From: JANYLB01 sp963837715
Lineage (GTDB): Bacteria; Actinomycetota; Acidimicrobiia; IMCC26256; JANYLB01
DNA: 64,000 nt
Assembly (NCBI GenBank): GCA_963837715.1
Contig: CAWIOF010000002.1
Span: 124,001 to 188,000 of the forward strand
Reading direction: 5' to 3'
A program made the translations under genes and the position numbers. A model generated the notes under the pieces. It saw only the letters and a list, made by a program, of their open reading frames with translations. It did no database searches and was not told where the DNA came from. Every line of letters starts with the position of its first letter. Position 1 is the stretch's first letter. Positions 1 through 7,780 of the stretch are shown one piece after another.

Positions 1-2
1 GG

Positions 3-155
3 AGCGTCCTGGTCCGGGGGTTGGCCCGCGAGGTGACCGACGAGGCCAGGATCGTCGCCGCATCCAGTCGGCTCGGATCGACGTGGATCGAGGGTGCACC
101 GACGCACATCGTCGAGATCAGTCCGGACCTCGTGACCGGGCGCCGGCTGAGCTGA
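3..155 (+). CDS. Pyridoxamine 5'-phosphate oxidase-like (FMN-binding split barrel) protein, C-terminal fragment
   Basis: The frame beginning at base 3 is open to TGA at 153-155 and gives the last 50 residues of a protein whose start lies outside the window. The visible pattern is SVLVRG, then REVTD, then VEISPDLVTGRRLS. This matches the end of PNPOx-like flavoprotein families, where a beta strand is followed by a xxItGRRL tail. The family binds FMN or F420 and includes many small actinobacterial proteins of unknown substrate. The other two plus frames contain early stops. Family assignment is by remembered pattern, and the specific activity cannot be told from a tail. Confidence 0.6.
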   Translation, partial: SVLVRGLAREVTDEARIVAASSRLGSTWIEGAPTHIVEISPDLVTGRRLS

Positions 156-192
156 GCGCCGGGCTGGGCGCCGGGCTGACGTCGGGTCGCCG

Positions 193-834
193 TCAGCCGT
201 GGTGTCTCCCGCTCACAGAGCCCACCCCTTCGTAGTTGGCGAACGCGGGCGTGCTCATCGTCTCGAGCACGAGGATCGTGAGACCGCCCGGTGTCGTGCT
301 CGTGTCGGTGACGCGCGTGCCGACGGCCGGTCCATCCGCCGGGAACAGTCGCCGCCCCTGTCCGAGCACGGTCGGGGTGATGACCAGGCGGATCTCGTCG
401 ATCAGGCCGGCAGCGAGCAGGGTCTGCGCGAGTCGGGCCGAGCCGTGCAGCTGGAGCTCGCGTCCCGGCCCGGCTTTCAACCGGCCGACCTGCTCGCAGA
501 TGTCGCCGCGCAGGATCGTGCTCGGGGACCAGGTCGCGTCGGTCAGCGTCTGCGACGCGACGTACTTCGGGAGCCCGTTCATGCGTTCGGTGAACGGATC
601 GTCGGGATCGGTCATCTGCGGCCATGCCTCGGCGAATGCCTCGTACGTGCGTCGGCCGAGCAGTAGGGCGTCGGCCTCGGCGAGCCACCCCGCGGCCCGG
701 GCGACGAACGTCTCGTCCATGTGCGGCACCATCCAGCCGCCGCGGGTGAAGCCGTCGCTGCGATCCTCGTCGGGGGAGCCCGGCCCCTGGTACACGCCGT
801 CGAGGGTGACGAACTGCGTGAGTGTGAGCCTCAT
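193..834 (-). CDS. Dihydrofolate reductase family protein (RibD C-terminal domain)
   Basis: The 213-residue product starts MRLTLTQFVTLDGVYQGPG, typical of the RibD-C/DHFR-like family. It continues with ADALLLGRRTYEAFAEAWP, a PKYVASQTL strand, the ELQLHGSARLAQTLL nucleotide-binding segment and the EIRLVITPTVLGQGRRLFP end. These proteins are presumed NADPH-dependent reductases, and their substrates are mostly unknown. The frame is open further upstream, but the ATG at 834 is where family similarity starts and it overlaps the 3' end of the SRPBCC gene by 4 bases, so the two are translationally coupled. It is the last gene of the minus-strand set ArsR remnant, SRPBCC, DHFR-like. Confidence 0.85.
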   Translation of the reverse strand: MRLTLTQFVTLDGVYQGPGSPDEDRSDGFTRGGWMVPHMDETFVARAAGWLAEADALLLGRRTYEAFAEAWPQMTDPDDPFTERMNGLPKYVASQTLTDATWSPSTILRGDICEQVGRLKAGPGRELQLHGSARLAQTLLAAGLIDEIRLVITPTVLGQGRRLFPADGPAVGTRVTDTSTTPGGLTILVLETMSTPAFANYEGVGSVSGRHHG

Positions 835-1310
835 CGGGAGCCTCCGGGTGCTTCGACGAGCCCGGCGAGCTGCGTGGTGACCGTCCCCCAGCCGTCGAAG
901 AAGCCGAGGTGTTCGTGGGTTGCGCGCGCCGCCGGGTCGCGGTGGAGCACAGTCACGCGGTATTCGGTGCCGTCGGGGTGGTCGCGCATGACGATCTCTG
1001 CGGTCATTGCGATCGGCTCGGGCGACACCGGTCGCCATCGACTGTCGACCGCGTTGGTGAAGACGATGCGCTCGCCTGCCTCAACGACGAGGAAGCAGGC
1101 GTCGAGGTGGGGCATGAAGTCGATCCCGTCCTCGCTCATCGACGTCACGAACGCGCCGCCGGGCACGGTGTCGAGCCGCTCGACGCGACACTGCGTCGGC
1201 GCAGGCAGCCACCACGTCGCGAGGCTCGCGGGATCGGTCCACGCGTCCCACACCGCTGCACGAGGGGCACGGATGATCCGGTCGAGGCTGAGATCGAGTT
1301 CAGGGTTCAC
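831..1310 (-). CDS. SRPBCC family (AHSA1/START-like) protein
   Basis: 159 residues. An N-terminal RIIRAPRAAVWDAWTDPASL helix is followed by the WW motif, the GGAFV strand and a C-terminal GFFDGWGTVTTQLAGLV helix, the usual order in activator-of-Hsp90-ATPase-like domains. Such domains form a hydrophobic ligand cavity; the ligand is unknown. The GTG start at 1308-1310 has AGGAG six bases upstream and overlaps the stop of the upstream ArsR-like frame as GTGA, so coupling is expected. Its divergent neighbour at 2001 has the same domain, making two ArsR/SRPBCC pairs head to head. Confidence 0.85.
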   Translation of the reverse strand: MNPELDLSLDRIIRAPRAAVWDAWTDPASLATWWLPAPTQCRVERLDTVPGGAFVTSMSEDGIDFMPHLDACFLVVEAGERIVFTNAVDSRWRPVSPEPIAMTAEIVMRDHPDGTEYRVTVLHRDPAARATHEHLGFFDGWGTVTTQLAGLVEAPGGSR

Positions 1311-1637
1311 GTCGGCTCCTGAGTCGGGGTGACGAACTGCTCGAGCCGGTCGGTGCGGCTCTCCCAGATCGCTCGTTGCTCGGCGAGCCAGCCGTCGACG
1401 ACCGCGATGCGATCTCGGTTCAGCGTGCAGGTGCGCACGCGCCCGGCCTTCGCGGTGCTGATGAGCCCGCTGCTCTCGAGCATCCGGATGTGCGAACGGG
1501 GCGTCGCGCTTGGTGAGCGAGTCGACGACGCCCGACGCGTTGAGGTCCTGCACGAAGCTTCGGGTGGTGGCGCTGTGGGTGGCCAGTGCGCTGAGCTTGC
1601 GCCCTCGACGGGAGAGCCCTGAGCCCGCTTGACACAT
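1307..1637 (-). pseudogene. ArsR-family regulator, frameshifted or degraded
   Basis: The C-terminal half reads SHIRMLESSGLISTAKAGRVR and LAEQRAIWESRTDRLEQF, the recognition helix, wing and dimerisation helix of ArsR regulators that accompany SRPBCC genes. The upstream part (ALATHSATTR, DSLTKRDAP) lies in a different frame, and the switch falls near 1497-1505 in an ACGGGGCG stretch. The N-terminal helices are poorly preserved and the first part of the domain looks shortened, so true decay is plausible here, unlike the clean single-base breaks elsewhere. The ATG at 1637 is a guess. The gene ends in a 4-base overlap with the SRPBCC gene. An intact paralogue is encoded divergently at 1663. Confidence 0.55.
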
Positions 1638-1656
1638 GCCGATATAAGCATATGAT
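1629..1656 (+). promoter_or_regulatory. Near-consensus housekeeping promoter with leaderless geometry
   Basis: TTGACA at 1629-1634 and TATGAT at 1651-1656 are separated by 16 bases. The hexamer ends six bases before the ATG at 1663, so transcription would start at or next to the A of the start codon. No Shine-Dalgarno sequence lies between. This is the strongest promoter I can see in the window and drives the ArsR-SRPBCC/TIGR03086 operon. The surrounding AT-rich stretch GATATAAGCATATGAT is a plausible ArsR operator; that part is inference. Confidence 0.75.
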
Positions 1657-1662
1657 GGATCC

Positions 1663-2001
1663 ATGGCCCGGACAGCGACGACCGCCGACGTGTTCAACGC
1701 AGTCGCCGAAGCGCACCGCCGTGAGATCCTCGACGAGTTGCACGGCGGTGAGGCCGCGGTGGGCGACCTCGCCGAGCGACTCCACCTCGCCCAGCCGCAG
1801 GTGTCCAAACACCTGAAGGTGCTGCGGGAGGTCGATCTGGTCCGGTGCCGCACCGTGGGCCGCCATCGCCTGTACCGCGTGAACGGACCCGCGCTGCGGC
1901 CCCTGCGCGACTGGGTGCGCCGCTACGAAGCCCTCGTCAACGCGCACTACGACCGGCTCGACGACTACCTCGTCGGGATCCAGGAGAAGGAGAAGCCCTG
2001 A
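1663..2001 (+). CDS. ArsR-family winged-helix transcriptional regulator
   Basis: 112 residues. The helix-turn-helix region is clear: FNAVAEAHRREILDELHGGE, then VGDLAERLHLAQPQVSKHLKVLREVDLV, then the wing GRHRLYRVN and a C-terminal WVRRYEALVNAHYDRLDDYL dimerisation helix. No metal-binding CxC motif is present, so it belongs to the non-metal ArsR group found next to SRPBCC genes. It probably represses its own operon by binding the promoter that abuts its start codon. TGA at 1999-2001 overlaps the ATG of the next gene by one base. Confidence 0.92.
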   Translation: MARTATTADVFNAVAEAHRREILDELHGGEAAVGDLAERLHLAQPQVSKHLKVLREVDLVRCRTVGRHRLYRVNGPALRPLRDWVRRYEALVNAHYDRLDDYLVGIQEKEKP

Positions 2002-3026
2002 TGGCCACCCGACACGGAAGCGCCGAGGTCACCCTGCCGTCGGACCGCGAGATCCTCATCACCCGCACCTTCGACGCGCCGCGAGCGCTCGTGTGGGAAG
2101 CGATGACCCAGCCCCGACACCTGTTGCGGTGGTGGGGGCCCGACTGGTGTCCGCTCGTCGCGTGCGATGTCGATCTGCGGGTCGGTGGTTCGTGGCGCTA
2201 TGTCAGTCGCGACATCGACGGCAACGAGCTCGGCTGGCACGGCACCTACCAGGAGATCGATCCGCCGCAACGAATCGTGTCGACCGAGGTGTTCGAGGGC
2301 TTCCCCGACGCGGAGTCGATGAACACGATGACGCTCGTCGACGACGACGGCGTCACCACACTCCGGACGCTCGTGCTCCACGCGACGCAGGAGTACAGAG
2401 ACGGCCACATCGCCTCGGGCATGGAGCATGGGATGCAGATCACGTTCAACCGGCTCGACGATCTGCTCGCCGAGGCCGACGTTCCGAGCGAGCGGTTCCG
2501 CCGCGTCGCCGGTCGGTTCAGCGACCGGGCCGGTGAGGTTCCGGCGTCGGCATGGGACAACCCGTCACCCTGCGACGGCTGGACTGCCCGCGACATCGTG
2601 CGCCACCTCGTCGAGTGGATGCCGGCCTTCCTCACCGCGGCCGGAGTCACCATCGCACCCGGTCCCTCGGTCGACGATGACCCGGCGGCCGCCTGGACGC
2701 ACCTCGACGAGTCGATCCAGGCGTTGCTCGACGACCCCGCGGTCGCCGCGCGCGAGTTCGACGCCGGACCCCCGGGCCGCATGACCGTCGAGCACGCGGT
2801 GTCGATGCTCTTCGTCGGCGACATCGTGATCCACACGTGGGATCTCGCTCGTGCCACCGGCCTCGACGAGTCGCTCGACCCGGTCATCGCCTCCGAGATG
2901 CTCGTGGGGATGCAGCCCATCGACGAGATGCTCCGCCAGAGTGGCCACTACGGGGCGAAGGTGGACGTCCCCGACGATGCCGACGTCCAGACCAGGCTGA
3001 TCGCGTTCGTCGGCCGGACGCCGTGA
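2001..3026 (+). CDS. Fusion protein: SRPBCC (AHSA1-like) domain plus TIGR03086/mycothiol-dependent isomerase-like domain
   Basis: 341 residues in two domains. Residues 1 to about 155 are an AHSA1-like SRPBCC domain (ILITRTFDAPRALVWEAMT, LLRWWGP, GGSWRYV, GMQITFNRLDDLLA). From about 160 to the end is a DinB/maleylpyruvate-isomerase-like domain of the TIGR03086 type: FSDRAGEVPASAWDNPSPCDGWTARDIVRHLVEWM, and GDIVIHTWDLARATG with the conserved His and Asp of the metal site. These are usually separate proteins. The ATG at 2001 overlaps the ArsR stop, so the regulator and this protein are coupled. A role in sensing or handling a hydrophobic or thiol-conjugated compound is inference. Confidence 0.88.
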   Translation: MATRHGSAEVTLPSDREILITRTFDAPRALVWEAMTQPRHLLRWWGPDWCPLVACDVDLRVGGSWRYVSRDIDGNELGWHGTYQEIDPPQRIVSTEVFEGFPDAESMNTMTLVDDDGVTTLRTLVLHATQEYRDGHIASGMEHGMQITFNRLDDLLAEADVPSERFRRVAGRFSDRAGEVPASAWDNPSPCDGWTARDIVRHLVEWMPAFLTAAGVTIAPGPSVDDDPAAAWTHLDESIQALLDDPAVAAREFDAGPPGRMTVEHAVSMLFVGDIVIHTWDLARATGLDESLDPVIASEMLVGMQPIDEMLRQSGHYGAKVDVPDDADVQTRLIAFVGRTP

Positions 3027-3040
3027 TGCCCAGTTTCGGG

Positions 3041-3439
3041 TCAGTCGGCGAACACGTCTCGGCTGTGTTGGAGGAAGAACGTGTGATCGTGACCCTTGTT
3101 GGGGTCGTTCGCGTTGTACTTCGCCGACGTGGCTGAGCCGTCGGGGAGGTGCTCTTCGGAGTAGATCGCGCCGACCGGGCACACATCCGGCTGATAGCAC
3201 GCAGTGCACGAGGTGCATTCCTCGAGGTTCACGTACAGGACGCTCTCGGCGAACACCGCGATGGCATCGGGGTTCGGGGCGTGGCGGTTCTCGATCTCGC
3301 CGGACCCGGCCTCCTCTTCGGAGAACAGGACGCCGGCCACCGGATCGAACTCGTAGATGCACTGCACCGGACACACGTCGACGCAGGCGCGGTCCTTCAC
3401 GTCGATGCACGCTTCAGTGATGATCGCGAGGCCGGGCAT
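3041..3439 (-). CDS. 7Fe-type ferredoxin with altered second cluster spacing
   Basis: 132 residues. The first motif is C11-x7-C19-x3-C23-P with C27 following. The position that is the unused second Cys in classical FdxA is Val14, which fits a 3Fe-4S site. The second motif is C75-x2-C78-x2-C81-x5-C87-P, two residues longer than the usual x3 before the last Cys. Linker and tail are longer than in the roughly 107-residue FdxA proteins. It is a soluble electron carrier; its partner is not adjacent. Start ATG at 3439 has AGGAGA upstream. It converges on the fusion gene that ends at 3026. Confidence 0.85.
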   Translation of the reverse strand: MPGLAIITEACIDVKDRACVDVCPVQCIYEFDPVAGVLFSEEEAGSGEIENRHAPNPDAIAVFAESVLYVNLEECTSCTACYQPDVCPVGAIYSEEHLPDGSATSAKYNANDPNKGHDHTFFLQHSRDVFAD

Positions 3440-3630
3440 CGGTTCCCATCTCTCCTGGGTATGGACCCACTCTGTCTACCCGACGGCTTCGTCATCAAAC
3501 CGAGGTCTGGTCGGGGGTCGGAGGTGCTCGCAGGGTCCGTGTCGGGGCTGGTCCGAGGTGTGTGCTCGCGAGACGCAAGGGTATGGTCCGGCCGAAGCGG
3601 TCGGAGTCGACCGGGTCGGGGGGACCGAAC

Positions 3631-6129
3631 ATGATGAACCGTCGGATCGGCGTGATCGCCGTGGGCGTCGCGCTGGCGGTGCTGCTGCTCGCGTGCCGGC
3701 CGGTCGATCCGTGGCGGCCCGGGCCCGCGGCCCCCGACCGGGCTCGGTACATCCTGCCGCCGGGGAACTACGGCGGTCTCCCGACCTCGGCGAACTCGCT
3801 CGATCAGCTCCCGCTCTACGACGCCCTCACCCCGCTGCGGGGGAACGTCACCGATGCCGACATCAACCGGCTGTTCATCCCGGAAGACTTCAAACCGGTC
3901 GGCGCGACCCGGGAGGAGCCGACCGGGCGACCGGGGACGACGATCGTCTACGACAGCTTCGGCGTCCCGCACGTGACGGGAAAGACCCGCGCCGACCTCG
4001 CGTTCGGTGCCGGGTGGGTCACGGCGCGCGATCGCGGCCTCCTGTTGCAGCTCGGGCGGGGTCCGTCGCGGGTTGCCGTTGCCGACGTTCCCGGCATCAA
4101 CGCGTTCGGACTCGTCACCGGCGGCCAGTCGTTCGTGCCCAGCGCGGCCGCCGAGCAGCTCGTGACCGACCAGGTCGACCTCATCCGCCAGACCTATGGC
4201 GCGCGCGGTGAGGAGATGCTCGCCGAGATGCAGGCCGAGGCCGACGGCATGACCGCGTACTTCGAGGCCCACGACGACACCCAGCCGCCGGCCACGGTCA
4301 ACGACGTGATCGCGGTGACTGCCTTCATCGGTTCCATCTTCGGGGCCGGCGGTGGGGCCGAGGCTTCGAACGCCGAGTTCCTGGCGCGGCTCCAGAACCA
4401 CCTCGGGGCCGACACCGGCCGCAAGGCCTGGGAAGACGCCATGCTGTTCGACGACCCGGAGGCACCCACCACGCTGCAACAGCCGTTCCGGTACGGCGTG
4501 TTCACCGGCGGGCCCGTCACCGGGTCTGCGGTGATCGATGAGGGGTCGGTCGTCTCGCTCGATCCGCTCACGTCCGACGCCTCCGCGGCGCAGGCGGGGC
4601 CGACCACAGTTCCCGACCCCGAGTCGTCGACCTATCCGGCCGCCGGCGCGGTGCCGTCGAAGCAGGCGTCGAACTTCCTCGTCGTCGACCCGCGCCGCTC
4701 CGCCAACCGGAACACGCTCGCGGTGATGGGACCGCAACTCGGCTACTACTACCCGGAGATCGTCCAGCAGATCCACCTCTCGGGGCCCGGCATCGAGGCC
4801 CAAGGCGTCGGCATCCCGGCGGCGATGATGTATCTCCTGATCGGCCGGACGCCCGACTACGCGTGGAGTCTCACCTCGGCGAACCACGACGTGCGCGACG
4901 TGTTCGTCGAGCAACTCTGCAACGTCGACGGCTCCGCGCCGAGCCCGACGTCGGATCACTACCTGTTCCAGGGTGCCTGCCGGCCGTTCGACACGTTCGA
5001 TGCCGGAACGCTCAACGGAACGCCGGTGCGCTATCCCGTGTCGGTCCACGGTCCGGTGATCGGCACCGCGACTTCGGGAGGCAGGCCGGTGGCGCTCAGC
5101 CGCCAACGGTCGACGTTCGGTCGCGATGGCCTCAACCTCATGGCGCTCAAGGACATGACCGAGGCGAAGGCCACGTCGCCCGAGCGCTTCTACGACATTG
5201 CGAACCAGTTCGGGTTCACCTTCAACTGGGCCTACGCGGCCCGCGGCACCACCGCCTACTTCACGTCGGGCCTTCTCCCTCGCCGGGCACCCGGCCTCGA
5301 CCGCCGACTCCCGACGGTCGGTACCGGCGACTACGAGTGGCGCGGATTCCTCAGCGCTCGTGAACACCCGCACGGAACGGGGGGCAGGGAGGGCATCCTG
5401 CTGAACTGGAACAACCAGTCCGCGCCCGGGTTCATGCACGGAGACGACAACCCGTACGGCTCGGTGCATCGGGTGGAACTGTTCGACCAGTTCCCGCAGC
5501 GGGTCACCCTCGCGAACGACGTGAGCGTCATGAACCGGGCCGCCACCGAGGACGCGCGGTCGCCGGTCTGGCCGGTGGTCAGCCGTGTGCTGCGCGGCGG
5601 CCCCGCACCGAGTCCGTTGGCGGCGCGGGTCGTGAGCCTCCTCGACGACTGGGTGGCGCGCGACGCGCCGGTTCTCGACGCCGACGTGAGCGGCGAGTAC
5701 GACGAAGCCGGACCCACGGTCATGGGCGCCCTCTGGAACCCGATCGCCGAAGCGGTGATGCGCCCGGTGTTCGCCGACCAGACGTCGGCCCTCGACGGTG
5801 TTCGCGGTCTCGGTGGCCTGGCGGGCGAGTCGTACGTCGACAAGGACCTCCGGACGCTCATGAACGAAGCGGTACGAGGTCGGTTCAACCTCCGGTACTG
5901 CGGCGGCGGGTCACTCCAGGCCTGTCGCGCATCGCTCTGGGCGGTGGTCGAACAGGTCGCCGCCGGCCTGGCCGCGCAGCAGGGCCCGGATCCGACCGCG
6001 TGGCGTAGCCCGGCGCGTCGGACGGGCTTCACGCCCGGGTTGATCTCGCAGACGATGCGAACGACGAACCGGCCGACCTTCCAACAGGTGCTCGAGTTCG
6101 CGAGCCGACCGATCGTCCCGGGTCGCTGA
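3631..6129 (+). CDS. Penicillin acylase family (Ntn-hydrolase) lipoprotein
   Basis: 832 residues from ATG 3631. The N-terminus MMNRRIGVIAVGVALAVLLLAC is a lipoprotein signal with lipobox LLAC. The alpha chain carries IVYDSFGVPHVTGKTRADLAFGAGWVTARDRGLLLQ. Autocatalytic cleavage is expected before Ser347 in QASNFLVVDP, the N-terminal nucleophile of the beta chain. This is followed by GPQLGYYYPEIVQQIHLSGPG and the TPDYAWSLTSANHDVRDVF segment. Family members hydrolyse amides such as beta-lactam side chains or acyl-homoserine lactones; the substrate here is not predictable. A GGGTAT/TATGGT element near 3578-3586 could be its promoter. It stands alone between oppositely oriented genes. Confidence 0.9.
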   Translation: MMNRRIGVIAVGVALAVLLLACRPVDPWRPGPAAPDRARYILPPGNYGGLPTSANSLDQLPLYDALTPLRGNVTDADINRLFIPEDFKPVGATREEPTGRPGTTIVYDSFGVPHVTGKTRADLAFGAGWVTARDRGLLLQLGRGPSRVAVADVPGINAFGLVTGGQSFVPSAAAEQLVTDQVDLIRQTYGARGEEMLAEMQAEADGMTAYFEAHDDTQPPATVNDVIAVTAFIGSIFGAGGGAEASNAEFLARLQNHLGADTGRKAWEDAMLFDDPEAPTTLQQPFRYGVFTGGPVTGSAVIDEGSVVSLDPLTSDASAAQAGPTTVPDPESSTYPAAGAVPSKQASNFLVVDPRRSANRNTLAVMGPQLGYYYPEIVQQIHLSGPGIEAQGVGIPAAMMYLLIGRTPDYAWSLTSANHDVRDVFVEQLCNVDGSAPSPTSDHYLFQGACRPFDTFDAGTLNGTPVRYPVSVHGPVIGTATSGGRPVALSRQRSTFGRDGLNLMALKDMTEAKATSPERFYDIANQFGFTFNWAYAARGTTAYFTSGLLPRRAPGLDRRLPTVGTGDYEWRGFLSAREHPHGTGGREGILLNWNNQSAPGFMHGDDNPYGSVHRVELFDQFPQRVTLANDVSVMNRAATEDARSPVWPVVSRVLRGGPAPSPLAARVVSLLDDWVARDAPVLDADVSGEYDEAGPTVMGALWNPIAEAVMRPVFADQTSALDGVRGLGGLAGESYVDKDLRTLMNEAVRGRFNLRYCGGGSLQACRASLWAVVEQVAAGLAAQQGPDPTAWRSPARRTGFTPGLISQTMRTTNRPTFQQVLEFASRPIVPGR

Positions 6130-6137
6130 TCGGGAGC

Positions 6138-6860
6138 TCAGGCGCCGCGCCGGGCGCGGAGGACCAGGACGCGGGGAATCGTGGCGGCTTCGGGGAAGTC
6201 GCCCGTCTCCGCGAGGAATCCCGGCGGAGGCGGTGGCTCCTCCATGTCGTCGATCGACAGGCCGGCGGCACCCATGGCGTGGACGTAGCGGCTGAGGGGG
6301 CGGTGGATGAACACGAAGTCGACACCGGGTGCCACGGTGTCGACGACGGTGTCTTCGCCCAGGTAGGAGCCGATCCTCCAGTAGTGCTCGCCGACGATCC
6401 GGTCGTCGACCCAGCCGCTGCCCGGTGCCTGGAGGAACGGATGGGCGAGGAGCAGCACGAACCGGCCCCCGGGTTCGAGCACCCGGGCCACTTCGGAGAT
6501 CACGACCTCGAACGCAGCGATGTGTTCGAGCGCGAGACACAGCACGACGGCGTCGAACGAAGCATCGCGACACGGCACGGCCTCGGCGCGAGCTCGCGCG
6601 TAGCGAGGTCCTCCGTCGCGGTCGCGAGCGGCGCGCACCTGTGCTGCCGTCGGATCGATGCCGGTGACAGCGGCGCCGAGCGTGGCGACGTGACGAGCGA
6701 CCTGGCCTTCTCCGCACCCGACGTCGAGCACGTGTCGTGCGCCGTCGAGATGACGCGCGATGAGCGGGAGGATCTGTTCGGCGTACTCGGCGTCGGCGCC
6801 ACCGGCGAACTCACGTTGCCACCAGGCGGCGTTCTGCTCCCACAGCGCCTCGTTGTCCAC
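6138..6860 (-). CDS. Class I SAM-dependent methyltransferase
   Basis: 240 residues starting at GTG 6860, preceded by GAGGAG. SAM-binding motif I is VLDVGCGEGQVARHVA near residue 45, followed by the acidic GIDPTAAQV strand, FDAVVLCLALEHI (motif II) and RVLEPGGRFVLLLAHP (motif III). The C-terminal part has a W-rich stretch (GSGWVDDRIVGEHYW) seen in small-molecule methyltransferases. The acceptor is unknown. It ends eight bases from the acylase stop, convergently. Confidence 0.85.
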   Translation of the reverse strand: MDNEALWEQNAAWWQREFAGGADAEYAEQILPLIARHLDGARHVLDVGCGEGQVARHVATLGAAVTGIDPTAAQVRAARDRDGGPRYARARAEAVPCRDASFDAVVLCLALEHIAAFEVVISEVARVLEPGGRFVLLLAHPFLQAPGSGWVDDRIVGEHYWRIGSYLGEDTVVDTVAPGVDFVFIHRPLSRYVHAMGAAGLSIDDMEEPPPPPGFLAETGDFPEAATIPRVLVLRARRGA

Positions 6861-6999
6861 CGAGCTCCTCTCGTCTTCGAGTGAACGCGCCGCCCGAGTT
6901 GCACCATCGGGTCTTCCGCATCATGATTCGCCCATAGGTCCCGGGCCACTTCGGGCCCCGACATCTTCTACTGAACGACCCACGACAGGAGACACGCAG

Positions 7000-7416
7000 A
7001 TGGACATCGGACCGGTCGAGATCCTGGTGGTCGGCTTTCCCGACAACCAGTTCACGGGTGAGATCGCACCCGCGCTCGAAGAGCTCGTCGCCACCGGGAT
7101 GATCCGCGTGATCGACCTGGTGTTCGTGACCAAAGACGACGCGGGCGACATCCTCGGCATCGAGCTCTCGGATCTCGACGAGTCGACGAGCGCAACGTTC
7201 CGCCCCCACGTCGAGGAGCCGAGCGGGATGCTGTCCGACGAGGACATCGCAGATCTCGGCGAGGATCTCGCGCCGGGTTCTTCGGCTGCGATCCTCTTGT
7301 TCGAGCACGTGTGGGCGACCCGCTTTCGCGACGCCGTCCTCAATTCGGGCGGGGAGCTCCTCGCGGCGGTCCGAATCCCCAAGGAAGTCGTCGACGCGGT
7401 CGTCGCCGCCGACTGA
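7000..7416 (+). CDS. DUF6325 family protein
   Basis: 138 residues. It has no membrane segment and begins MDIGPVEILVVGFPDNQF, continuing ALEELVATGMIRVIDLVFVTKD and AILLFEHVWATRFRDAV, with RIPKEVVDAV near the end. This is the DUF6325 pattern, widespread in actinobacteria and usually followed by a small SHOCT-domain protein, as here. The ATG at 7000 has an ACAGGAG ribosome site eight bases upstream. Function unknown; related proteins often sit among stress-response genes (family knowledge, not shown here). Confidence 0.8.
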   Translation: MDIGPVEILVVGFPDNQFTGEIAPALEELVATGMIRVIDLVFVTKDDAGDILGIELSDLDESTSATFRPHVEEPSGMLSDEDIADLGEDLAPGSSAAILLFEHVWATRFRDAVLNSGGELLAAVRIPKEVVDAVVAAD

Positions 7417-7464
7417 TCGAGCTCGACCCACGAGTCACCCGCCCATCAACGAGAGGACGAACCA

Positions 7465-7740
7465 ATGCTTCGACGAGGAAGGCCACTGCTGCGGACCGCG
7501 GCGGTCGTCGGTACGGCCACCGCAGTGTCGGGTGGAGTGCGACGCCATCAGGACAACAAGTACGCCGCTCAGGACGCCCAGGCGCAGGCCGCGGCCCAGC
7601 CGCAGTACGCCCCGCCGCCGGCTGAAGCCGCGGAGCCCGATCTCGAGACGCAGCTCACGCAGCTCGCGCAGCTCCACACCCAGGGCATCCTGACCGACGA
7701 AGAGTTCTCGGCCAAGAAGGCTCAGCTCCTCGGCATCTGA
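7465..7740 (+). CDS. SHOCT domain small protein
   Basis: 91 residues. A basic N-terminus with a weakly hydrophobic stretch (LLRTAAVVGTATAVSGGV) precedes an Ala/Gln/Pro-rich linker and a C-terminal SHOCT motif, LTQLAQLHTQGILTDEEFSAKKAQLLGI. SHOCT is a short oligomerisation module found at the ends of many membrane-associated proteins. It lies 48 bases after the DUF6325 gene with GAGAGGA upstream of its ATG, so the two are probably one transcript. Confidence 0.85.
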   Translation: MLRRGRPLLRTAAVVGTATAVSGGVRRHQDNKYAAQDAQAQAAAQPQYAPPPAEAAEPDLETQLTQLAQLHTQGILTDEEFSAKKAQLLGI

Positions 7741-7761
7741 GCCACCCGATGCGAGACGGCG

Positions 7762-7777
7762 ACGAGCTTCCGCTCGT
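7762..7777. terminator. Possible hairpin between convergent genes
   Basis: ACGAGC, a TTCC loop, then GCTCGT form a perfect six-base stem in the 40-base gap between the SHOCT gene and the M1 peptidase gene. There is no T-run, so termination is only suggested by position. Confidence 0.35.
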
Positions 7778-7780
7778 GGT

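Noticed and set aside
3397..5469. Long open frame antisense to the acylase gene (690 codons)
   Set aside because: Arg/Gly/Val-rich translation with no motif; a by-product of G+C-rich codon structure in the opposite gene.
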